From IMG/VR virus record IMGVR_UViG_3300046536_000256, positions 124,001 to 188,000 of that record: 64,000 nucleotides of DNA, one strand, 5' to 3'. Shown one piece after another: positions 43,134 to 51,276 of this stretch. The position numbers and the translations under genes are program-made. This DNA is from a virus. The notes beneath the pieces are model-generated. The model did not search any database. It worked only from the letters and a program-made list of their open reading frames with translations, and was not told the origin of the DNA. How positions within the stretch are numbered: position 1 is the first letter of the stretch; each line of letters starts with the position of its first letter.

Positions 43134-43520
43134 TTAGAACTTTACAACGTTGGTCAGTTGACCACTGGAGAACGGGAAGCCAGCTTGCTCAGTGTTGTAC
43201 TGCGCCACGCCGTCTTCCATTGGAGCCCCGTGTAGTTCGATCACGCCACCCACCGAGTTGATGGACAGGTGAGCTTCACCGGTGCTGTTCAGGTAAACCA
43301 GGTTCAGCGAGAAGTAGCGTGCGTCGATCAACGCAACCGGTGTTTGACGACCGTCTTTCTCCAGAGTACCCATGCCCCACAACTGGATGGTTTTGCAGGC
43401 ACGGTGATCGTCGGCAATCACACCGCCGGCAGCTTGGGCTACCGAGTAGAGGTGAGCGTTGGCTACGGTCAGGGTAGGAGTGGTAGCAGCGGAAACAACA
43501 ACAGCGTTAGAAGTAGTCAT
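43134..43520 (-). CDS. Unknown 128-residue early protein
   Basis: ATG at 43518-43520, 57 bases after an early promoter motif. The sequence is beta-rich with a Gly/Val pattern (ANAHLYSVAQAAGGVIADD), ends in SSGQLTNVVKF, and has biased codons. An abundant early protein. No motif recognised. Confidence 0.7.
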   Translation of the reverse strand: MTTSNAVVVSAATTPTLTVANAHLYSVAQAAGGVIADDHRACKTIQLWGMGTLEKDGRQTPVALIDARYFSLNLVYLNSTGEAHLSINSVGGVIELHGAPMEDGVAQYNTEQAGFPFSSGQLTNVVKF

Positions 43521-43576
43521 GATTCAAGTCCTTGTAGATCAGGGTAGGAAAGTTATTTGTATTACTTACTGAACTG

Positions 43577-43584
43577 GTAATATA
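43577..43584 (-). promoter_or_regulatory. Early promoter (TATATTAC)
   Basis: Exact TATATTAC on the minus strand, preceded by ATTTCAAGTC, 56 bases upstream of the ATG at 43520. Extended motif is well conserved. Confidence 0.8.
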
Positions 43585-43627
43585 GACTTGAAATGAAATG
43601 TATCTTAAAAATAAAAGAATCAAACAT

Positions 43628-43667
43628 AACCTATTCCCCAGCAGCCGAAGCCACTGGGGAATAGTTA
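43628..43667 (-). terminator. Hairpin terminator
   Basis: AACCTATTCCCCAG / CTGGGGAATAGTT-type perfect stem with a 12-base loop, 5 bases past the 57-residue gene stop. It ends the operon that comes from the PP-loop and kinase genes. Confidence 0.8.
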
Positions 43668-43671
43668 CGGG

Positions 43672-43845
43672 TTACTTGTTTGGAACTTTCAAGTTTACAC
43701 CGAACTCGAAATGCTTGGGCGGTTCATTCGGTTTGATGATGCCCTGAGACTTGCTCAGGTAAGATGGGCGCTCAGGAGGAACGGTCTCATGGCGACGACC
43801 GAGTCCTTCCAGTAGTTTAGGATCAATAACAACGTCGTTGCTCAT
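43672..43845 (-). CDS. Small 57-residue protein
   Basis: A short gene not usually called: ATG at 43843-43845 after AGGAGCAGTGTC, TAA at 43672-43674. The product begins MSNDVVIDPKLLEGLGRRHE and ends NLKVPNK. It is rich in Pro, Glu and Lys, mostly disordered by eye. It lies 14 bases after the 203-residue gene at 43860 and 5 bases before a terminator, so it is the last gene of the operon. Confidence 0.65.
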   Translation of the reverse strand: MSNDVVIDPKLLEGLGRRHETVPPERPSYLSKSQGIIKPNEPPKHFEFGVNLKVPNK

Positions 43846-43859
43846 GACACTGCTCCTGG

Positions 43860-44471
43860 TTACGGAAACACTTTCTTGCGGAAGTCACTGCCGATCTTCA
43901 ACTCATTAACTTCCCTAACGGCGATTTGACCACCTTCAGGATACAGCATGAGATGAGGAACATTAGCGGCATACTTGTTGTAGCCATACTGGAAGTCATC
44001 ACGTTGGCTGGCGGCGATATAGCAGGAAGCAGTGATCCCGGTGTTTTTACTGATTTGGATTTTCAACCGGGTCCGGGATCGACCTGCTTCGCCAGCCTTT
44101 AACGTCTCGCCGGCAATCAGGTTATTCCACTTCCGCAACAGAGCAGGGTTATCGTCCACCCAATTATGTTCTTCACTGAACTCATCCAACAGCTTGGTCT
44201 TCATCAAGCTTTCGACCACATGGAAACGGATACCGTCTTCCAGTTCATTGACGTCAATGATGTGCTCGTAAATACGGTGACCGGTGTACCAGAAAGGATG
44301 CCCCTTGCTGAATACTTCCGGCAAGATCTTTGAGGGGATCGGATCAAAGAAGAAAGAAATGTGGTCGAGGTAGTCGTCAGATACCTTAACACCCTCCGGA
44401 GCTGGTGACCCAGTCATGCGTCGAGTAAGAAGGACGTCGTACTGGGTGTCGGAATAATGGTACAGTTTCAT
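43860..44471 (-). CDS. Unknown 203-residue protein
   Basis: ATG at 44469-44471. It begins MKLYHYSDTQYDVLLTRRMT, followed by a segment with SFFFDPIP and HPFWYTG. The N-terminal LYHYS pattern recalls the start of several enzyme families that bind a nucleotide or modify a macromolecule, but no catalytic set is visible. The C-terminal half has basic strands. It lies 12 bases after the thymidylate kinase gene. Role unknown. Confidence 0.65.
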   Translation of the reverse strand: MKLYHYSDTQYDVLLTRRMTGSPAPEGVKVSDDYLDHISFFFDPIPSKILPEVFSKGHPFWYTGHRIYEHIIDVNELEDGIRFHVVESLMKTKLLDEFSEEHNWVDDNPALLRKWNNLIAGETLKAGEAGRSRTRLKIQISKNTGITASCYIAASQRDDFQYGYNKYAANVPHLMLYPEGGQIAVREVNELKIGSDFRKKVFP

Positions 44472-44483
44472 GGTGTTCTCGAA

Positions 44484-45140
44484 TTAAGTTGTCGGTCGTG
44501 GGATCATGAGGTTCTTGATCTTCATCAGGGTTGGGAGCATTTGCGCAAACACTTGATCGCGCGGTTGGTTGGCGTCAACTACAACATACGCCTCAGGCTT
44601 TGTCTTGGCTTCGATCAGGTAGGCCTCACGAGCTCGCTCATAGAACGGAAGCCCGAGCTTGTCGTACTTGTTCACCTCATCACGGTCTTCGGCCTGCATG
44701 CGCTGTAGGAAGACCTCAGGAGGACCATCCATTAACAACGTCATATCAGGATACATCCCGATCGCCAATTCGTGGATGCCGCGCAGAGTGTCTTTATCAA
44801 CACCCATGCCCGCACCTTGATAAGCGAGGGTGGTGTCGAAGAAGCGATCGCAAATCACCACCTTACCTTCTTGCAATGCGGGGCGTATCTTCAGAGCAAC
44901 GTGCTGAGCTCGAGCGGCATTGAACAACAACATTGCCGCAACAGGGTCAACATCTTCGTGAATGCCTTCAAAGCCGTGACGCAGACCCAGACGGATGAAC
45001 TCAGCCAGATCCGTTCCACCAGGTTCCCGGGTAACAATGTGCGGTACTTGCGCTTGCTCAAACCAGTGACTGATACGAGTCACTGTTCCGGACTTACCCG
45101 CGCCGTCAATACCGTCAACAACCAGCAACAAACCTTTCAT
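44484..45140 (-). CDS. tmk: Thymidylate kinase
   Basis: 218 residues. Complete TMK signature: P-loop GIDGAGKSG (10-18), REPGGT (about 38-43), the DRFFDTTLAYQGAG segment (DRx motif plus TxxxYQG) near residue 98, and a C-terminal segment YVVVDANQPRDQV. It phosphorylates dTMP to dTDP with ATP, feeding DNA synthesis. The start overlaps the stop of the PP-loop gene (ATGA), so both are co-translated. Compare the P-loop-less relative at 27279. Confidence 0.95.
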   Translation of the reverse strand: MKGLLLVVDGIDGAGKSGTVTRISHWFEQAQVPHIVTREPGGTDLAEFIRLGLRHGFEGIHEDVDPVAAMLLFNAARAQHVALKIRPALQEGKVVICDRFFDTTLAYQGAGMGVDKDTLRGIHELAIGMYPDMTLLMDGPPEVFLQRMQAEDRDEVNKYDKLGLPFYERAREAYLIEAKTKPEAYVVVDANQPRDQVFAQMLPTLMKIKNLMIPRPTT

Positions 45141-46129
45141 GCACTTTCCCTTATTAGTTTCCGAGTATCTTCTTCTGTCAGCAACTTCGGCATTGCTTGA
45201 GCAGACCTAATAAGATCCTGTACACGGTCGGATATCTCCGACTTAATAGCACTTACGTCTTGCGGGCGAATAAGTGTGCGGCCTTTAGCGAAGAAGGGTG
45301 AAACGCTGCGCAACAAATCGCGCGTGGTAAGAGAGTCTTCCAACCCCACGTCGACAGGAAGAAGACAGCCAGAAACATACCGTCCAATCCAGCTGGATTC
45401 TTCGATAGGGAAAGAATACTCCTTCCGTGTAGGAATGCCCGACTCTTCCCATTCTTCAACCTTGTGGTCGTAAGGAATATGCGTGACGATCCGGGAAGCC
45501 CAGTTGACGTGCCCAGCGCCGTTAGGAATGAGCATCTCCTTCACCTCAGGGATCAGGCTGTTGTAGACCTCTTTCTTCGACATCTCGAAGATCGGTGACC
45601 GGAACGGAACCCCGATGTTGTCAGAGTTACTCAACGGCCCGATGATCTCAGGCAACATGAGCAATGCTCGGTAATCGGCTTCCGTGAAATCAATCTCGTT
45701 AAACGAGGACTCCGCGGCGTCTTGTTTAAGCCAACCGATCCATACCGACGGGATGTTTGTGTCGATGTATTCACGACGAATGGCCATCATCCCCAGCACA
45801 ACAGCGAACTGCTGAGTCACGTCGAAGGTCACCACGGAACGGAACTTGTCTTGACGCGGAACATACGGACACACCGGCATGTGCATGATGTCCTTGATCT
45901 CGCCCTTGAAGCGCCACTGCGCTTTAGGACGGTAATCCTGGTCATCCCGGATCAGTTCTTTGAACACCTCGATAATCCGTTCCATGGCGATGATCTCGCT
46001 CATGCGGGTTTCGAGGTTGTTGTTCACGTTGATCAGGCAAAGGTTGACTTTGAAGCCGCGCTCCAATGCCATCTGTAACAGGTATACCGATTCAACCCCA
46101 CCGCTGAACGCAATATTTACAGTCGTCAT
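45137..46129 (-). CDS. QueC-like PP-loop ATPase
   Basis: 330 residues from the ATG at 46127-46129; the frame continues upstream but without a ribosome site. The N-terminus has AFSGGVES (residues 7-14), a PP-loop SGGxDS with Asp replaced by Glu, followed by VYLLQMALERGFKVNLCLI, as in QueC, the synthase of 7-cyano-7-deazaguanine. FRSPIFEMSKKEVYNSLIP (about residue 200-220) resembles the QueC segment TPLxxLxKxEI. The C-terminal CxxC zinc cluster of QueC is not seen, so the reaction may differ. 7-deazaguanine genes are known in phages for DNA modification, but no partner genes (FolE, QueD, QueE, DpdA) were seen here. Confidence 0.6.
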   Translation of the reverse strand: MTTVNIAFSGGVESVYLLQMALERGFKVNLCLINVNNNLETRMSEIIAMERIIEVFKELIRDDQDYRPKAQWRFKGEIKDIMHMPVCPYVPRQDKFRSVVTFDVTQQFAVVLGMMAIRREYIDTNIPSVWIGWLKQDAAESSFNEIDFTEADYRALLMLPEIIGPLSNSDNIGVPFRSPIFEMSKKEVYNSLIPEVKEMLIPNGAGHVNWASRIVTHIPYDHKVEEWEESGIPTRKEYSFPIEESSWIGRYVSGCLLPVDVGLEDSLTTRDLLRSVSPFFAKGRTLIRPQDVSAIKSEISDRVQDLIRSAQAMPKLLTEEDTRKLIRESA

Positions 46130-46150
46130 GTTTACCCCAATCAAAAATAA

Positions 46151-46177
46151 TCCCCTCCCCACCGAGGCAGGGAGGGA
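46151..46177 (-). terminator. Hairpin terminator
   Basis: TCCCCTCCC / GGGAGGGA stem with a loop of about 10 bases, just past the Nudix gene stop; minus-strand continuation is TTATTTTTGATTGGGG. Confidence 0.75.
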
Positions 46178-46189
46178 ATGGAGCCGCAA

Positions 46190-47353
46190 TTACGCTTCGC
46201 TGGCTTCGGTGGTTACCAGGTGTTGCTTGGTGTTGACTTCGATGGTCTCGCCATCATGCTTGGTGACACTGAGGTCGACCGTGAAGTAATGACCTTCCTG
46301 ATCTTGACCGGCCAACGGTGTTACTTCGACACGGAATTTGTCGGTGATAAAGGCGCCCAGCTTTTCGTTGATCAGGTCAACGGTCAGCTTCTCGGTCGCC
46401 TTCGCAGCTTCCGCAATGGAAATACTGGTGTCGGCGGTTACCGAATCCCAAGCCGCTTTGGCGATTTCTTCCAACTGGGTACGGATATGGATATCGACGG
46501 TGGTGGTCGCGATAACCGGTTCTTCCGGAACTTCGCGAGTGGTACCGTCGACGTTGTGGAAGGTGGACAGGATGTAAGCTTCCAGCGCCTTGATCTGGCC
46601 AACAATCATCTGCGACCACGGCTCGAACGGTGTTTCCGGATTGCTGAACATTGGATCGTTCAGCAGATCGTCAACGCTAGCCCAGGCCACGGCGTCGTTC
46701 TGTGGTTCGCGCATTTCGAACGACGCCACTTCGTTGGAAGCGTCCAGAGCGTAGACCACGCCGAAGTGAATGTTACCGACATAATCAGGTTCAGGACTGC
46801 TGTCCATGACGAAACCGACTTTCTGGAAACCAACAGTGTTGGCAGCGCCGACGATGCCAGCGGTCAGGTCGAGACCGTCACGAGTTGCCAGCAGGACTTC
46901 TTCGATGTATTCGCGGATGTACGAATCGTCGATGGTTTCCAACATGTCGATGGCCGACGTTGGGATCAGCTCGTCGTTGTCGTGAATGGTGTGATAAGAA
47001 ACGTCATCACCTTCGATGTGACCACCAGCGCCCAGGGACAGTTTGGAAGACAACCGGCCTTCGCCATTGGTCTTGTTACGTTTGTAAACCGCGAACAACA
47101 GACGCAGACGGCATTCGTCGGTGGTTTCAACCTTGTAGGTCAGGCCGTAAGCAATGGCCTGGCGCAGCAGTTGCAGCTTGTGGTTGAGCGCACGCACCGA
47201 ACCCATGACACCTTGGTCCAGGTGTTTCAAAGCAGAGATCAGTACTCCCTGGTCCAACATGGTGAAAGCATTGTCGGGAGCAACTTCAGCCAATACGTCC
47301 TTGTGAACGCCGTAGGTGAATTCGGAGTTTTTGGCGAGAGCTTTAACGAGCAT
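46190..47353 (-). CDS. Nudix-like hydrolase with extended C-terminal domain
   Basis: 387 residues. The central part has LRLLFAVYKRNKTNGEGRL, then SLGAGGHIEGDD (107-117) and REYIEEVLLATRD (147-159), the Nudix REUxEE core with a longer than usual spacer between GG and RE, as in the MutT-type family of GGHIN/GGHI proteins. Downstream HFGVVYAL matches a further Nudix strand. Nudix enzymes hydrolyse X-linked nucleoside diphosphates, such as oxidised dNTPs or NAD. The N-terminal ~75 residues and the C-terminal ~130 residues are extra. The gene lies directly behind the 358-residue unknown gene. Confidence 0.7.
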   Translation of the reverse strand: MLVKALAKNSEFTYGVHKDVLAEVAPDNAFTMLDQGVLISALKHLDQGVMGSVRALNHKLQLLRQAIAYGLTYKVETTDECRLRLLFAVYKRNKTNGEGRLSSKLSLGAGGHIEGDDVSYHTIHDNDELIPTSAIDMLETIDDSYIREYIEEVLLATRDGLDLTAGIVGAANTVGFQKVGFVMDSSPEPDYVGNIHFGVVYALDASNEVASFEMREPQNDAVAWASVDDLLNDPMFSNPETPFEPWSQMIVGQIKALEAYILSTFHNVDGTTREVPEEPVIATTTVDIHIRTQLEEIAKAAWDSVTADTSISIAEAAKATEKLTVDLINEKLGAFITDKFRVEVTPLAGQDQEGHYFTVDLSVTKHDGETIEVNTKQHLVTTEASEA

Positions 47354-47366
47354 GAGGATTCCTTAG

Positions 47367-48443
47367 TTAGCGGGTTTGATTAAGTTGTTTGATTTTGTGC
47401 TGGCCGTAGTTGTGGGCTTCTTCCCACTCCATCGGATGACTGTAACGTATATGAATAACATACCCTAGTGATAAATGTCCTGAAGACGTTTGGATATCGG
47501 CAGGAACATCTTCGCGTTCAGCCTGACTGCGATACTTTTCGGCCTTCAGTTGGACTATCAATTCCTGGCGCAACAAAACGGCAGAACCGTCTCGGACCGC
47601 ATAGTAACCAGGTTGTTGATATTTCCAGGTAATCCAAGGGTTATCCACGTAGTTCTCTTGGTCTGGGCCGAAGGGACTTGGTTCATCTTTGTCCGGGATA
47701 TAACGACCTGGGTCAGCGAGGGTTGACTGCATTGTGTTGCCCATGACCAACCTGTCTTCGGTGTCGATGACGTTGGGCATCAACTTCGCATGATGAGGGT
47801 AGATCTGTTCCAGTTCTTGTGCCGATCGCTTGGAATCAATCATGAACTCTTCAGGCGACATCTCCTGCAACTGAATAAGCCGCTGAAGATACTCGGTGTA
47901 TTTCTTATCGTCAGCAAAGGTCATGCGAAGCTTCACTTCCAGAGAGCGAACATAATCGTCCTCTGTCAGACTGGCGCGTAGCTTACCGAACGGACTTGGT
48001 TCACCCTCTCGCAGTTTGTTAAGAGTAGCGCTCAGGCTGATACGACGCAGCGCACGACCGATCAAACCACCCTTCCCTTCTGTAAGTTCACGAGCGGTAA
48101 GTAGGTTACCTTCGCCATCGGTAACAACCTGACTACCTTGGTGTTCAATGAGCTCACGGAGAACCCTTTCAACAAAGTCAGTGTCGTAATCGCTGGCCAT
48201 ACCGGTCCACACCACCGAACCAGAACGCAGGTGACAGATGCGAGTGAAGCCATTACCGCCACCCATCATGCCGGGAAGGATGCGGGACAGGTCACCACCA
48301 TTCTCACAGATGGAGATCAGCTGAGTGGTCTTGTCGAAGAATACGGCATACTTCTTATCGGCTGTAACGAAGGGTGGGTAGTGGAATTCAAACAAACCCA
48401 GTTTATTCAGCTTAAGCAACAAGTCACGAACTTGACTGTACAT
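47367..48443 (-). CDS. Unknown 358-residue protein
   Basis: ATG at 48441-48443 (MYSQVRDLLLKLNKLGLFEF) is chosen; the longer frame runs back into the terminator hairpin at 48477. It has a Gly-rich loop (LPGMMGGGNGF near residue 65) and SVVWTG, then a long helical middle and a Pro-rich end. The Gly-rich loop does not match a standard P-loop. Role unknown. The Nudix gene follows after 13 bases. Confidence 0.65.
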   Translation of the reverse strand: MYSQVRDLLLKLNKLGLFEFHYPPFVTADKKYAVFFDKTTQLISICENGGDLSRILPGMMGGGNGFTRICHLRSGSVVWTGMASDYDTDFVERVLRELIEHQGSQVVTDGEGNLLTARELTEGKGGLIGRALRRISLSATLNKLREGEPSPFGKLRASLTEDDYVRSLEVKLRMTFADDKKYTEYLQRLIQLQEMSPEEFMIDSKRSAQELEQIYPHHAKLMPNVIDTEDRLVMGNTMQSTLADPGRYIPDKDEPSPFGPDQENYVDNPWITWKYQQPGYYAVRDGSAVLLRQELIVQLKAEKYRSQAEREDVPADIQTSSGHLSLGYVIHIRYSHPMEWEEAHNYGQHKIKQLNQTR

Positions 48444-48476
48444 AAAGTTTCCAACGAAAAATAAAGAAGGCAAACA

Positions 48477-48504
48477 TATGGCTAGGGGAATGCCCCTAGC
48501 CATA
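48477..48504 (-). terminator. Hairpin terminator
   Basis: TATGGCTAGGGG / CCCCTAGCCATA, a perfect 12-base stem with a 4-base loop, 15 bases past the 146-residue gene stop. Minus strand continues TTTGCCTTCTTTATTTTT. Confidence 0.85.
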
Positions 48505-48518
48505 CTTGCGGATGCCGA

Positions 48519-48959
48519 TTAACCGAAGAGCTTAGCGGCCAGCTCGTGGTTAGCCTGACGCTGGGTATCCAGCCAGGTTGCCGCTTCGCTGCTGTGAACG
48601 TAGTTCACAGCAGTGGTAGAGTGACCGAACAGGAATTCATCACCGACTTGTTGACGCAGGTGATGCTGGGTGTTCACGGAGAACGGGCCGAAGGCGAGAG
48701 TGCCGTCGAGGGTGGTGAGTTTGTCGTTTTCAGCGAACTGGGTACGGGCGATTTCAGCAGTAGCTTGTTCGGCCACAGCGCTGAGGTCATTGATCCAGTT
48801 AACGTGCTGAGCGACGGATTCGGTGGTGATGCCTTCTGGCAGTTCCAGCTTTTCGGCGTCGAAGGTTACGTGGTTGGTAGCCTTGTCGTAGTTACCGAAT
48901 TCGACCATGCTCTTAACTTGCAGGTCCATGGATTCGCCATAAGTTTTGTTAACAGTCAT
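48519..48959 (-). CDS. Unknown 146-residue early protein
   Basis: ATG at 48957-48959 with AGAGGCAATT upstream. The sequence begins MTVNKTYGESMDLQVKSMVE. It is helical, with Ala, Gln, Thr and acidic residues and no motif. It belongs to the short early transcript that starts at the promoter at 49234 and ends at 48477, with the 50-residue gene before it. Confidence 0.7.
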   Translation of the reverse strand: MTVNKTYGESMDLQVKSMVEFGNYDKATNHVTFDAEKLELPEGITTESVAQHVNWINDLSAVAEQATAEIARTQFAENDKLTTLDGTLAFGPFSVNTQHHLRQQVGDEFLFGHSTTAVNYVHSSEAATWLDTQRQANHELAAKLFG

Positions 48960-48995
48960 AATTGCCTCTGTATCAGAAAGAAGGTGGATGAAGGA

Positions 48996-49148
48996 TTAGC
49001 GAGACGCTACTTGAACCTTGTGAAATTTACCGTGCGAAATGCGGTCCAACAAACGTTCGCTTGCAAGCTGTTGGCTGACAGCGGAACCGTTAGAGAAAAC
49101 GATGCCGTGCTTATCAACCAGTACAAACAACTTCTTGAATTCGGACAT
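48996..49148 (-). CDS. Small 50-residue early protein
   Basis: A short gene: ATG at 49146-49148, TAA at 48996-48998. It starts MSEFKKLFVLVDKHGIVFSN and is basic at its end (GKFHKVQVASR). It lies 86 bases after the early promoter, and 36 bases before the 146-residue gene. The strand-turn-helix look (FVLVDKHGIVF, then a helix AVSQQLASERLL) suggests a small folded domain. Early phage genes of this size often target a host protein. Confidence 0.65.
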   Translation of the reverse strand: MSEFKKLFVLVDKHGIVFSNGSAVSQQLASERLLDRISHGKFHKVQVASR

Positions 49149-49233
49149 TACTAGATCTCGTTATAGTGTCGTAAAGTTACAACAAAGGAATGTGTTCACT
49201 CCTCCCCAGGTATTAACCTGCGTTGTCAAGAAA

Positions 49234-49241
49234 GTAATATA
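49234..49241 (-). promoter_or_regulatory. Early promoter (TATATTAC)
   Basis: Exact TATATTAC on the minus strand, preceded by ATTTCACACC, the best match to the site at 13001. It lies 85 bases upstream of the ATG at 49148. Confidence 0.85.
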
Positions 49242-49254
49242 GGTGTGAAATATT

Positions 49255-49286
49255 CCAGCTCGAGCAACGTTAATTACTCGAGCTGG
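49255..49286 (-). terminator. Hairpin terminator
   Basis: CCAGCTCGAG / CTCGAGCTGG perfect 10-base stem with a 12-base loop, 9 bases past the 337-residue gene stop; it directly precedes the early promoter at 49234, insulating it. Confidence 0.8.
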
Positions 49287-49295
49287 GGTTGGGGT

Positions 49296-50309
49296 TTACA
49301 GCTGTGCTTCTTCCAGCGTTTGGATCGACTCGGCGTAGTTGTACACCGAGGCCACTTGCTTCACACTGAACGTGCGGCCGGCGTCGTGCATCTTCTTCGC
49401 GAACACCACCAGCCAGTCTTTGAACTCACTGGTGTAGTCGATGTCTTTCGGCAACACGACGTTCATGCCGTTGTAGTGCTGCGCGCAGACTTCGATGGTG
49501 GTCGACGGATCGGCGTCGTCAGGGTCAACCTCCAGCAGGAACGCAGAGGGGTCGACACCGGTTTCGGCTTTGGTGGCACCGGACAGTTCGGCGTAGAGCG
49601 CGGCGCTGTCGGCATGGTCTTGATTCACCTGAACCACTACGTCCAGGATATCGAACAGATCCCAGTGGTTCATGGTCACGCCTTCGAACGCTTCGAAGTA
49701 CTTGCCCGCTTGGTACAGGTGATCGATGAAGAACTTCGGCGTAAAGCCTTCGGTCTTCAGCAGGATGGACAGGTCAATGGTTTGGTCGATGTACATCAGG
49801 TGTGGCTTCTCGCCATTCACCGACAGGTCGAACTGTGCCGACAGGTAATCCATCAGCAGCTTGGCTTGGACGTCGACGTTGGTTTCAAGAGCGAACTTGA
49901 CCAGCGCGTCGTCGTAACCAATAAGGCGGGTGGCCACGAGCAAGAACAGCTCGGTGCTGGACTTGAATTCGGTTGCAGCAATACGGTTGCTGATCGCGAT
50001 GTTGGTCGGGTTTTCGCTGGCCACAGTATCTTTGGTCCAGGCTGTCAGGCGACTGCCGGTAGAGATCATGTGCAGCTTGACGACCTTGGCGATGTAAGTC
50101 TTGACCGCTTCGGACTTCTCAGGGCTGGTGAAGACACCCTTAATGAAGTGACGGTCGGTGCTTGCGTCGAAAGAACGATCCCATTCTTCTTGGCCAGTCC
50201 GGTGCAACGCTTGAATGATCTTGGCGCCATTAACAACGTCGCGCATGCGCAGAATGAATGCATTGTAATCCATCAACGTATTCATGTTGGCTTGTGGAAC
50301 TACGCTCAT
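49296..50309 (-). CDS. Unknown 337-residue protein
   Basis: ATG at 50307-50309 with TAGGAGAAATTAG upstream. Helical, with Ala and Asp-rich segments and biased codons. It sits between the prohead-protease-like block and the early region, with terminators on both sides, so it is a single-gene transcript. No motif recognised; an abundant phage protein of unknown role. Confidence 0.7.
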   Translation of the reverse strand: MSVVPQANMNTLMDYNAFILRMRDVVNGAKIIQALHRTGQEEWDRSFDASTDRHFIKGVFTSPEKSEAVKTYIAKVVKLHMISTGSRLTAWTKDTVASENPTNIAISNRIAATEFKSSTELFLLVATRLIGYDDALVKFALETNVDVQAKLLMDYLSAQFDLSVNGEKPHLMYIDQTIDLSILLKTEGFTPKFFIDHLYQAGKYFEAFEGVTMNHWDLFDILDVVVQVNQDHADSAALYAELSGATKAETGVDPSAFLLEVDPDDADPSTTIEVCAQHYNGMNVVLPKDIDYTSEFKDWLVVFAKKMHDAGRTFSVKQVASVYNYAESIQTLEEAQL

Positions 50310-50385
50310 CTAATTTCTCCTAGGAATGATCTCGGCCCCGTCGGGCAATAAGAAAGATACGCCGGTACATAAAAATAGCAAATAG

Positions 50386-50417
50386 CTAAGACCAGCAGGT
50401 TTCCCTGCCGGCCTTAG
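50386..50417 (-). terminator. Hairpin terminator
   Basis: CTAAGACCAGCAGG / CCTGCCGGCCTTAG imperfect stem with a 4-base loop, 11 bases past the protease-like gene stop. Minus strand continues CTATTTGCTATTTTTATG. Confidence 0.75.
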
Positions 50418-50427
50418 TATCACGGAT

Positions 50428-51276
50428 TTAACCGAAGATGCTCATCGAGTTGGATTGGATCAACTGAATAGGCTTGCGAACTTGCAGGCGCTTCAATTGC
50501 TCAACCATCTCGTTCACCCGGCTGAAGCTTTCCGAACCTTCGAAACGCGCCATCATGGCCACGTCTTTCATGTTCGTCTCGCACACATGGATAACTTCAT
50601 CAATGGTGGTGGAGACTTCAACAAACTGAGCCCCTTCGATTTCTTGCAGGTAGCTCTCCAGACCAGCTGTGAGGTGCTTGCAAGCACGAAGGACACCTTG
50701 TTCCACAACCATGTCGTAAGTACTGTGGTACTCGACCTCACGCACCATGTCACCCATGCGTTGCGGTTTGGTCACAGAACGAAGACTGATAGCGGCGTTG
50801 ATGTCCGGGTTGGTGAGTGCGTCCGCTGTCCAGTCTTTGTACGGACCGAATGGCGTCAGCTCTACTTCGTTGTAAACAGGAGCGCTGTCGTTACCGGTCA
50901 TGACCCAGTGGATCTTCCGGATGTGCGCACACACGTTTTGCATCTCGATCGTGCGCAAACGGTTGATCCATTGAAAGACCTCCGTGATCTGTGTACGAAC
51001 GATCTGGCCGTTGATGCGTTCCAGGAAGTACTGAGGAGGGTGCCCCAGCTCACAATACACCTGGCCTTCGCTGACGCGACGGTTCAGGTCACTATCAGGA
51101 GACATGCACTCCTTTAAGTACTGATTAAGACGGTACACAATACCGCCGCGGTTCGGGATGTTGAAACCACCAGCGTTCATCCGCCAGTAACCCGAACCAT
51201 CGCTCATCGGCTTGAGAATGCCACGCTTGCCAGTATCGCCAAGCATGATGTTCCCAAAGGTAATGACCTGACTCAT
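50428..51276 (-). CDS. Prohead-protease-like protein
   Basis: 282 residues. The segment GILKPMSDGSGYWRMNAGGF resembles the start of phage prohead proteases, followed by a CELGHP motif with His79 and a downstream ISLRS (Ser164) in the position of the catalytic Ser (family pattern: GxLxGExxHP ... SSRG). It would cleave scaffold and capsid proteins during head maturation. Gene order (protease, two virion genes, endolysin, virion RNAP subunits) agrees with phiKZ gp175-gp180. Its start overlaps the next gene's stop (ATGA). The assignment is by pattern and order, so moderate. Confidence 0.55.
   Translation of the reverse strand: MSQVITFGNIMLGDTGKRGILKPMSDGSGYWRMNAGGFNIPNRGGIVYRLNQYLKECMSPDSDLNRRVSEGQVYCELGHPPQYFLERINGQIVRTQITEVFQWINRLRTIEMQNVCAHIRKIHWVMTGNDSAPVYNEVELTPFGPYKDWTADALTNPDINAAISLRSVTKPQRMGDMVREVEYHSTYDMVVEQGVLRACKHLTAGLESYLQEIEGAQFVEVSTTIDEVIHVCETNMKDVAMMARFEGSESFSRVNEMVEQLKRLQVRKPIQLIQSNSMSIFG

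Noticed and set aside
47367-48503. Longer start at 48503 for the 358-residue gene
   Set aside because: It would run through the terminator hairpin of the previous gene; the ATG at 48443 is a better start.
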